Shown in pieces: positions 58,418-64,000 of a stretch of DNA of 64,000 nt. This DNA is from Acidimicrobiales bacterium. Lineage in GTDB: Bacteria > Actinomycetota > Acidimicrobiia > Acidimicrobiales > Aldehydirespiratoraceae. The position numbers and the translations under genes were made by a program. The stretch spans positions 1-64,000 of the forward strand of contig JAWPML010000001.1 in assembly GCA_033344915.1 (NCBI GenBank), written 5' to 3'. Under the pieces are notes generated by a model. That model saw nothing but the letters and a program-made list of their open reading frames with translations, was not told the origin of the DNA and searched no databases. Each line of letters starts with the position of its first letter. Within the stretch, counting starts at the first letter, position 1.

Positions 58418-59457
58418 GCCGCGGCCCGCTCGATCATCGCCATGAACATGTCGTCGCCCCGGTCCGTCTGACCGACCAGGATCGAGCCCAGCATCGTGAC
58501 GAACGGGCCCTGGAACGAGCCGTGGCGGTACTGGTCCATCACCTCGTCGGGGGTGAGCTCCACCCCTGCGGCGGCCATCGCGACGCGGTAGCGCTCGAGT
58601 GCCTCGGGCTCGTGGCGTCGCCGGTCCTCGGGCTCGGCGCTGTTGCCGAGGAGGTAGCCGACATCGCGACCACCGGCGGCCACGCCGATCGTCTGCCAGT
58701 CGACGGTGCTCACCGGTGCCCCGCCGTAGGCCGACGCGAACATGAGGTTGTCGAGCCGATAGTCGCCGTGAACCAGGGTGCGGGCCGCCGGCTCGCGCTC
58801 GATCCAGTTGCCGATGTTCGCCGCGAAGGTCTCGACCATCGTGCGGGCGTCGTCCGACAGCCGGGCCTGATAGCGATCGACGAACATCGGCGTGATCATC
58901 TCGATGTAGGCGATCGCGTCGGCCCCGCTGGCCTGCAGCCATTCGATGTCGTCGAGGGTGGGATCGTCCCAACGCGGCGCATGGAGACCGGCGAGGTTCT
59001 CGACCGCGAGGAGGACCTGTTCGTCCGGTGCGCCCGCGATCTGATCGCCCTGGCGGGCCGGGGCGAGGTCCTCGAGCACCAGGGTGAACACGGTGGAGTC
59101 GTCCGCGACCGCGCCGTACAGACAGTCGGGGACGACGACCGCGAGATCCGGCGCGAGATCGGTGTAGAAGCGGACCTCGTTGCGATAGCCGCCCGCCGCC
59201 CCCGCGGCGCGGCTCTCCTCGCTCGGGGACGGGAACTTGATCACGACGGAGGCGGGCGCGTCACCGGCGTCGCCGGCATACGTGAGCTTGTAGCGCTCGT
59301 TGTGGGCCATCTGTCCGGTGCCCACGGACTCGCGGCTGATCGAGACGATCTCGACATCGTGCCCGTTCGCCGCCAGCACCCGCTGGAGCCAGTGGCCGGT
59401 GACCTCGGCGGGGTCGGCGATGATCGCCGGCGTGACCGTTCCTTCTGACGCAACCAT
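58378..59457 (-). CDS. Phosphotransferase, APH/choline-kinase-like
   Basis: A 359-residue protein-kinase-like fold enzyme of the APH group. The catalytic loop is L-V-H-G-D-Y-R-L-D-N-L, with the metal-binding D-W-Q-T following. The N-terminal lobe has V-V-I-K-F-P-S-P-S as the ATP-lysine strand. Related proteins phosphorylate small hydroxyl compounds; an antibiotic target is not implied. On the minus strand the TAGAGT hexamer (59464-59469) ends six bases before the ATG and overlaps a plus-strand TACGAT. Confidence 0.86.
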   Translation of the reverse strand: MVASEGTVTPAIIADPAEVTGHWLQRVLAANGHDVEIVSISRESVGTGQMAHNERYKLTYAGDAGDAPASVVIKFPSPSEESRAAGAAGGYRNEVRFYTDLAPDLAVVVPDCLYGAVADDSTVFTLVLEDLAPARQGDQIAGAPDEQVLLAVENLAGLHAPRWDDPTLDDIEWLQASGADAIAYIEMITPMFVDRYQARLSDDARTMVETFAANIGNWIEREPAARTLVHGDYRLDNLMFASAYGGAPVSTVDWQTIGVAAGGRDVGYLLGNSAEPEDRRRHEPEALERYRVAMAAAGVELTPDEVMDQYRHGSFQGPFVTMLGSILVGQTDRGDDMFMAMIERAAAQILDLDALDIIT

Positions 59458-59463
59458 GGCGGC

Positions 59464-59473
59464 ACTCTACGAT
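59464..59473. promoter_or_regulatory. Overlapping divergent -10 elements
   Basis: TAGAGT on the minus strand (59464-59469) and TACGAT on the plus strand (59468-59473) share two bases and each lies six bases before an ATG (59457 minus, 59480 plus). Confidence 0.45.
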
Positions 59474-59479
59474 CCGGGC

Positions 59480-59536
59480 ATGGCCTTCACCGGATTGGCC
59501 CCTGCCGGCCGCCGGCTCGTCGAGCACCTGCGCTGA
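59480..59536 (+). CDS. Candidate 18-residue leaderless small protein
   Basis: M-A-F-T-G-L-A-P-A-G-R-R-L-V-E-H-L-R, amphipathic and basic. It has its own -10-like hexamer six bases upstream and a terminator-like hairpin three bases after its stop, so it reads as a complete tiny transcription unit. It could also be an accident of a bidirectional promoter. Confidence 0.35.
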   Translation: MAFTGLAPAGRRLVEHLR

Positions 59537-59539
59537 ACG

Positions 59540-59557
59540 GACGCCCGTTCGGGCGTC
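59540..59557. terminator. Bidirectional terminator hairpin
   Basis: GACGCCCG pairs with CGGGCGTC over TT, followed by TTG on the plus strand. It lies three bases after the stop of the 18-codon ORF and three bases beyond the stop of the convergent hydrolase. Confidence 0.6.
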
Positions 59558-59560
59558 TTG

Positions 59561-60436
59561 TCACCCGGCGCGGCGGATGTTGGTGAGGATGGCGTCGCGC
59601 AGCTCGAGCCAGCGCGGGCGCGGCAGATCGTGGCCCATGTCGCCGAACATCAGCAGGCGTGAACCCGGGATCGCCTTCGCGGTGGCGATGCCGCCCGAGG
59701 GCTTCACCAGCGGGTCCTGGAGGCCGTGGACCACGAGGGCGGGCACGGTCACCTTGCCGAGCCGCGCCGTGCGATCGGGGCTTCCCGCGATCGCGGCCGT
59801 CTGCCGGGCGACCCCGGCCGGCGTGAAGCTGCGGCTGACGCCCTCCTGGCTGCGCTTGCGGTGTTCTTCCTCGTCGAAGTGATCGCCGCTGATGGCGCGG
59901 AAGAGGACGACGGACTCGTCCACCGCGTTCTCGAGGGTCGGTGCGGGTCGGCGTCCGAGCTTGGCCATCAGGGAGAACGCGACCCCGCCGTTCTTCTTGT
60001 CGCTGGTGTTGCTCATGATCGAGCAGATGCTGCGCACCTTGGACGGATGGTTGATCGCCATCGCCTGCGTGATCATGCCGCCCATCGACGCGCCGACCAC
60101 ATGGGCGGGGCCGGTGCCGAGCGCCTCCAGCAGGGCGGCTGCGTCCGCGGCCATGTCCTCGACCGTGTACCCGACGTTCTTCAGTGCCCGGCGACGGATC
60201 ATGGCCGCCAGCACGCGGTTCTGGCTCGGCGGTTCCCCGTTGGTCTGGGTGGAGAGACCGATGTCGCGGTTGTCGAACCGGATGACCTGGTAGCCCTCGT
60301 CCACGAAGAGGTCGACGAACTCCTCGGGCCAGTCGATGAGCTGGCCGGCGAGACCCATGACGAAGAGGATGGGCTCGCCCTCGCCCCGGACGTCGTACTC
60401 GAGGTTCATGCCGGTGGAAACGTCGATGGAAGCCAT
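59561..60436 (-). CDS. Alpha/beta hydrolase
   Basis: A 291-residue alpha/beta hydrolase-1 family enzyme. The oxyanion region is V-M-G-L-A-G; the nucleophile elbow G-A-S-M-G-G lies near residue 113-118; the acid is in V-H-G-L-Q-D-P and the His in F-G-D-M-G-H-D-L-P. It could be an esterase, lactonase or dehalogenase-like; substrate not predictable. TACGCT lies eight bases before the ATG. Confidence 0.88.
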   Translation of the reverse strand: MASIDVSTGMNLEYDVRGEGEPILFVMGLAGQLIDWPEEFVDLFVDEGYQVIRFDNRDIGLSTQTNGEPPSQNRVLAAMIRRRALKNVGYTVEDMAADAAALLEALGTGPAHVVGASMGGMITQAMAINHPSKVRSICSIMSNTSDKKNGGVAFSLMAKLGRRPAPTLENAVDESVVLFRAISGDHFDEEEHRKRSQEGVSRSFTPAGVARQTAAIAGSPDRTARLGKVTVPALVVHGLQDPLVKPSGGIATAKAIPGSRLLMFGDMGHDLPRPRWLELRDAILTNIRRAG

Positions 60437-60498
60437 GGCAACCGAGCGTAGAGCCGCCCGGTGGGTTCGTCACCAGGTCGGGGGGGAGGCGAGCCCGG

Positions 60499-62466
60499 TC
60501 AGTCCGCCAGCGCGGGGTGGTTCCGGAAGTGCTCCAGCGCGTCGGGGTTCGCGAGCGCCTCGGTGTTCTGCACCGCATCGCCGTGGACCACGGCGCGCAC
60601 GCCCAGCTCGACGATCTTGCCGCTGCGGGTCCGGGGGATCTCCGGGACCTGACCGATGACCGCAGGGACGTGGCGGGGCGTGGCACCGGCACGGACGACC
60701 GCCCGGATCTCGTCGGCGAGGTCGTCGTCCAACGTGCGGCCCTCCTCGAGGACGACGAAGAGGACCACGCGGGTGTCGCCGTCGACCTCCTGACCGATCA
60801 CGATCGCCTCGACGACGCCCGGCACCTTGTCGACCTGGCGGTAGATCTCCGCCGTGCCGATGCGGACGCCGCCCGGATTGAGGGTCGCGTCGCTGCGACC
60901 GTGGATGACGACGCCCCCGGCAGCGGTCCACTCGGCGAAGTCGCCCTGGTGCCACACTCCCGGAATCCGCTCGAAGTAGGCGGCGCGGTAGCGCTCGTCG
61001 CCTGGGTCGTCGTGGAATCCGAGTGGCATCGAAGGGAAGGCGTTGCGGCAGACGAGCTCGCCCCGCACGCCCGGCGGGAGGCGATTGCCGACTTCGTCGA
61101 CCACATCGATGTCGAGGCCGAGGGCCGGTCGCTGGATCTCGCCGGCGTGGACGGGGCCCGTCGGATCGCCGAGGACGAGGCAGCCGCAGAGGTCGGTCCC
61201 GCCGGAGATCGAGGCGAGGTGGAGATCGCGCTTGATCCGCTCGTGGACCGTCACGAAGCCTTCGGCGACGAGTGTCGAACCGGTCGAGGTGAGGGTGCGC
61301 AGCGCCGCGAGGTCGTGGGTGTCGGCGGGGGAGAGGGCGGACTTCCCGAGCGCTTCGATGAACTTGGCCGACGTCCCGAAGAGCGTGATCCCGGTCTCGT
61401 CGGCGAGGTCGAAGAGGCGGTTGCCGTCGGGGTGGAACGGCGACCCGTCGTAGAGCACGAGCGTGGCCCCGCTCGCCAGGGCGGACGCGAGCCAGTTCCA
61501 CATCATCCACCCGGCGGTCGTGAAGTAGAAGACCCGGTCGCCGGGGCGGATGTCGCAGTGCAACTGGTGCTCCACCAGGTGTTTCAGCAGCACCCCGCCG
61601 GCGCGATGGACGATGCACTTCGGCTTGCCCGTGGTGCCGGAGCTGAACAGGACGTACCACGGGTGATCGAACGGAAGGCGAACGAAGTCGGGCTCGCGAG
61701 GCTCGATCCCGTCCACGAATGCATCGAGCGTGAGGGCGTCGGGGATGTCACCGGTCCCGCCCTCGCCGAAGAACGGGACGACCACCACCTGCTCGAGTGT
61801 CGGCAGCTGCGCCCGTATCTCCGCCAGCGGCGCCAGCCGATCGTGGACCGTCCCGCCGTAGAGATAGGCATCGCAGGCGAAGAGCAGTGTGGGCTCGATC
61901 TGTCCGAACCGGTCGACGACACCGTCGACCCCGAAGTCCGGCGACGTCGACGAGAACGTCGCCCCGATCGACGCGGCGGCGAGCATCACGGCATACGTCT
62001 CGGGGATGTTCGGCAGCCAGACGACGACACGGTCGCCCTCGCCGACGCCGGCGCGCCGCATGGCGGTCTGGAGCTGCCCGACCATCGTGCGGAGCTCGTC
62101 GCGGCCGATCGTGCGCCGGATCGATCCGTCCTCACTGTGGAAGACCATCGCGGGTTCGGACCCGGTGTGGGACAGGAGGTTCTCGGCCACGTTGAGTCGG
62201 GCGTCGGGGAAGAACCGGGTGTCGGTGAGATGGTCGCCACCGACGATGACCCGAGCGCCCCGGTCGCCGATGACGCCGAGCCGATCCCACGCGGCCGACC
62301 AGAAGCCGGCCGTGTCCGCGACCGACCACGCGTGGAGCGATTCGTAGTCGTCGTGTCCGACCGCCCGGGCGAACGCGGTCAGGTTCGCGGCGGCGACCCG
62401 CTCCGGCGACGGCCGCCACACCGGTTCAGCCCGTCGCGGGCCATCAGGGCGACCTTCCAGCGTCAT
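60499..62466 (-). CDS. Acetoacetyl-CoA synthetase
   Basis: A 655-residue class I adenylate-forming ligase of the AacS/Acs group, which activates acetoacetate (or a related short keto acid) to its CoA ester. The motifs are Y-V-L-F-S-S-G-T-T-G-K-P-K-C, Y-T-Y-like W-M-M-W-N-W, G-R-S-D-A-T-L-N-P-G-G, and catalytic Lys in R-T-R-S-G-K-I-V-E. W-H-A-W/H-x-W-S N-terminal features of AacS are also seen in S-L-H-A-W-S-V. TACGGT (62475-62480) lies eight bases before the ATG. Confidence 0.88.
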   Translation of the reverse strand: MTLEGRPDGPRRAEPVWRPSPERVAAANLTAFARAVGHDDYESLHAWSVADTAGFWSAAWDRLGVIGDRGARVIVGGDHLTDTRFFPDARLNVAENLLSHTGSEPAMVFHSEDGSIRRTIGRDELRTMVGQLQTAMRRAGVGEGDRVVVWLPNIPETYAVMLAAASIGATFSSTSPDFGVDGVVDRFGQIEPTLLFACDAYLYGGTVHDRLAPLAEIRAQLPTLEQVVVVPFFGEGGTGDIPDALTLDAFVDGIEPREPDFVRLPFDHPWYVLFSSGTTGKPKCIVHRAGGVLLKHLVEHQLHCDIRPGDRVFYFTTAGWMMWNWLASALASGATLVLYDGSPFHPDGNRLFDLADETGITLFGTSAKFIEALGKSALSPADTHDLAALRTLTSTGSTLVAEGFVTVHERIKRDLHLASISGGTDLCGCLVLGDPTGPVHAGEIQRPALGLDIDVVDEVGNRLPPGVRGELVCRNAFPSMPLGFHDDPGDERYRAAYFERIPGVWHQGDFAEWTAAGGVVIHGRSDATLNPGGVRIGTAEIYRQVDKVPGVVEAIVIGQEVDGDTRVVLFVVLEEGRTLDDDLADEIRAVVRAGATPRHVPAVIGQVPEIPRTRSGKIVELGVRAVVHGDAVQNTEALANPDALEHFRNHPALAD

Positions 62467-62505
62467 CCGCGGCCACCGTAGCCGCCCCCTTCGGGCTTCT
62501 TAACC

Positions 62506-62534
62506 GAGTTGTGGTCGTGAGACGACCACAACTC
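62506..62534. terminator. Perfect 13-bp inverted repeat between ABC-F and acetoacetyl-CoA synthetase genes
   Basis: GAGTTGTGGTCGT pairs exactly with ACGACCACAACTC over GAG. It lies 31 bases after the ABC-F stop and 40 bases before the acetoacetyl-CoA synthetase start. No T-run follows on the minus strand (GGTTAAG). Either terminator or operator. Confidence 0.55.
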
Positions 62535-62538
62535 AACG

Positions 62539-62565
62539 CGGAAGGGTGGGGGCGGAAGGGTGGGG
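62539..62565. repeat. 14/13-bp tandem repeat after ABC-F stop
   Basis: CGGAAGGGTGGGGG and CGGAAGGGTGGGG are adjacent and end at the stop codon of the ABC-F gene. Confidence 0.75.
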
Positions 62566-64000
62566 TCAGTCCTCGGTGGACTCCAGGTCCTCGGCCGCCG
62601 CGGCCCACTCGTCGGTCAGGCGGGCGGCGAGATCCTTGGCGTCGTCGTGGAGCGTGGCGAGCCGGTGGACCTCCTCCGGTTGGTCGTAGATCTCCGGATC
62701 GGCCAGCTGGTCGTGGAGCTCGACGACCTTCGCCTCCGCGATCTCCAGGTCCTTCTCGAGCTTCCTGACCCGCTTGCGGAGGTCCGCGGTCGCCTGGCGG
62801 GACTGCGCGGTCTCGCGTCGCTTCTCGACTCGCTGGTCCGTCTTCCGGCTCGGCGGGCTGGCCGCGGCACGCCCGCCGTCGGCGGACAGACCCCGACCGC
62901 TGAAGACCTTCGCCGGATCGGGCGGCGTGAGGACCTCGTCGGGCACCCCGTCGTGCCAGGTCGCCGTGCCGTCGCGGATCTCGATCAGGGCATCGGCCAC
63001 GTTGCGGATCAGGTGGCGGTCGTGGGTGACGAGCAGGACCGTGCCCGGATACGCGGTGAGGGCGTCCTCCAACACGTCGCAGCTCGGCAGGTCGAGATGG
63101 TTGGTCGGCTCGTCGAGCACGAGGAGGTTGACGGGCTCGATCATGGTGCGGGCCAGGGCGAGCCGGGTCCGCTCACCGCCCGAGAGGTCCCGGATGTAGC
63201 GGTCGGCGGCGTCGCCGGGGAAGCCGAACGATCCGAGCACCGTGCGGAGATTGCGCTTGCCCGGGTCGATGCCGCCGGAGAACGCCTCGATCACCATCTT
63301 GTCGAGGTCGAGCTCGTCGGCCTGGTGCTGGTGGAACGTGGCGATCGACACGTTGTTCCCCAGCTCGGCCGAGCCGTGCGTCGCTTCGAGTTCGCCGAGG
63401 ATCAGCTTGAGCAGCGTGGTCTTGCCGCCGCCGTTCGGGCCGACGAGCGCGACGGTCTGCCCGCGCTCGATCGCGAGGTTGACGTTGCTGACCACAGGAA
63501 CCCCGGCCTCGTACCCGACGGTCGCGTCGTGGAACTCGGCCACCGTGCGCGACGAGCGGGGCGGCTCCGGAAAGGCGAACCGGGCGACGAGCTCCTTGCG
63601 GGTGGGCACCTCGATCTTGTCGAGCTTCTCGAGGGTCTTGATACGGCTCTGCACCTGGCGGGCCTTGGTGGCCTTGTAGCGGAAGCGATCGATGAACTGC
63701 TCGACCTTCGCGATCTCACGGGCCTGGCGGGCGGCGGCGGCCTCGATGCGTTGGAGACGTTCCTCGCGCTGCACGACGAACTCGGCGAACCCGCCCGTGT
63801 ACTCGAGCGAGGTGCCCTCGGCGAGTTCGACGACGCGGTTCGCCACGGCGTCGATGAAGTCACGATCGTGGCTGACGAACAGGAGCGCGCCCGACCAGTT
63901 CGCGAGCTGCTGTTCGAGCCACGCGACGGAGTCGACGTCAAGATGGTTGGTCGGCTCGTCCAGCACGAGGATGTCCGGTTTGGCGAGCAGCAGGCGGGCG
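62566..64000 (-). CDS. ABC-F family ATPase (5' end outside window)
   Basis: C-terminal portion, 477 codons, of a duplicated-ATPase ABC-F protein, the group that acts on the ribosome (translation factors and antibiotic-resistance proteins). Visible are the Walker B of the first ATPase (L-D-E-P-T-N-H-L-D), the linker helices, and the complete second ATPase: Walker A G-P-N-G-G-G-K-T-T, signature L-S-G-G-E-R-T-R-L and D-E-P-T-N-H-L-D. After it comes a coiled-coil tail with the pattern of the Uup C-terminal domain. The frame continues past the window edge. Confidence 0.92.
   Translation of the reverse strand, partial: ARLLLAKPDILVLDEPTNHLDVDSVAWLEQQLANWSGALLFVSHDRDFIDAVANRVVELAEGTSLEYTGGFAEFVVQREERLQRIEAAAARQAREIAKVEQFIDRFRYKATKARQVQSRIKTLEKLDKIEVPTRKELVARFAFPEPPRSSRTVAEFHDATVGYEAGVPVVSNVNLAIERGQTVALVGPNGGGKTTLLKLILGELEATHGSAELGNNVSIATFHQHQADELDLDKMVIEAFSGGIDPGKRNLRTVLGSFGFPGDAADRYIRDLSGGERTRLALARTMIEPVNLLVLDEPTNHLDLPSCDVLEDALTAYPGTVLLVTHDRHLIRNVADALIEIRDGTATWHDGVPDEVLTPPDPAKVFSGRGLSADGGRAAASPPSRKTDQRVEKRRETAQSRQATADLRKRVRKLEKDLEIAEAKVVELHDQLADPEIYDQPEEVHRLATLHDDAKDLAARLTDEWAAAAEDLESTED

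Overview
The window is about 70% G+C, densely packed and gene-complete: no gap between genes exceeds 150 bases. The gene content points to an actinobacterium, most probably of the class Acidimicrobiia. Supporting this are five enzymes of coenzyme-F420-type families (two Ddn-like, two TIGR03564 luciferase-like, one TIGR03618 PPOX), the DUF3039, DUF2277 and DUF4262 families, a helicase with a C-terminal HRDC domain, and many genes that look leaderless. This placement is an inference. No rRNA, tRNA, CRISPR array, insertion sequence or phage gene was seen, so this looks like ordinary chromosome.

Layout. 1-3.6 kb: end of an esterase, a DUF429 protein, a Ddn-like oxidoreductase, an MFS transporter. 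3.6-7.9 kb: a tightly coupled glycerol operon (glpD, an alkylglycerone-phosphate-synthase-like flavoprotein, a glycerol-kinase-like FGGY kinase). 8-14.5 kb: envelope genes (CocE-type lipoprotein, TerC, CorA, an acidic repeat protein, a YihY/BrkB protein). 14.6-25.7 kb: PepF, an F420 enzyme, two secreted or membrane proteins of unknown role, an acyl-CoA ligase and a nitrilase/YczE pair. 26.7-28.6 kb: an S4 RNA-binding protein, then a membrane protein - XRE regulator - class D beta-lactamase operon. 28.6-34.2 kb: an MMPL exporter, a HAD 5'-nucleotidase operon and two exported proteins. 34.2-40.3 kb: DinB with a LexA box, an unknown protein, an AhpD-like protein interrupted by an in-frame TGA, DUF2277, and a UvrD-type helicase. 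40.3-54.1 kb: an MFS pump, a 3-hydroxyacyl-CoA dehydrogenase operon, a DM13 protein, AlkD and AlkA-like repair enzymes, a diguanylate cyclase, an ATP-dependent DNA ligase and a DsbB/TlpA pair. 54.1-64 kb: a molybdopterin oxidoreductase with an HxlR regulator, RarD, a phosphotransferase, a hydrolase, acetoacetyl-CoA synthetase and the 3' part of an ABC-F gene.

The main discovery candidate is at 36094-37125. Two apparent genes in one frame are separated by a single TGA. That TGA falls exactly on the second cysteine of the AhpD active-site motif (C-F-Y-[TGA]-T-S-A-H). Sixteen bases after it begins a hairpin whose apical loop is GGUCU, the loop of the E. coli fdhF bacterial SECIS element. I interpret this as a CxxU selenoprotein in the AhpD family. 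Its selenium machinery (selA, selB, selC, selD) would have to be elsewhere in the genome.

Regulation. Many genes have a TAnnnT or CAGACT hexamer ending 5-8 bases before the start codon, which is what leaderless transcription looks like in Actinobacteria. In two cases the first codon after this hexamer opens a 6-8 codon upstream ORF whose stop overlaps the start of the main gene. Many operon joints are GTGA, ATGA or TGATG overlaps, implying translational coupling. Starts chosen below rely on these signals where homology alone did not decide.
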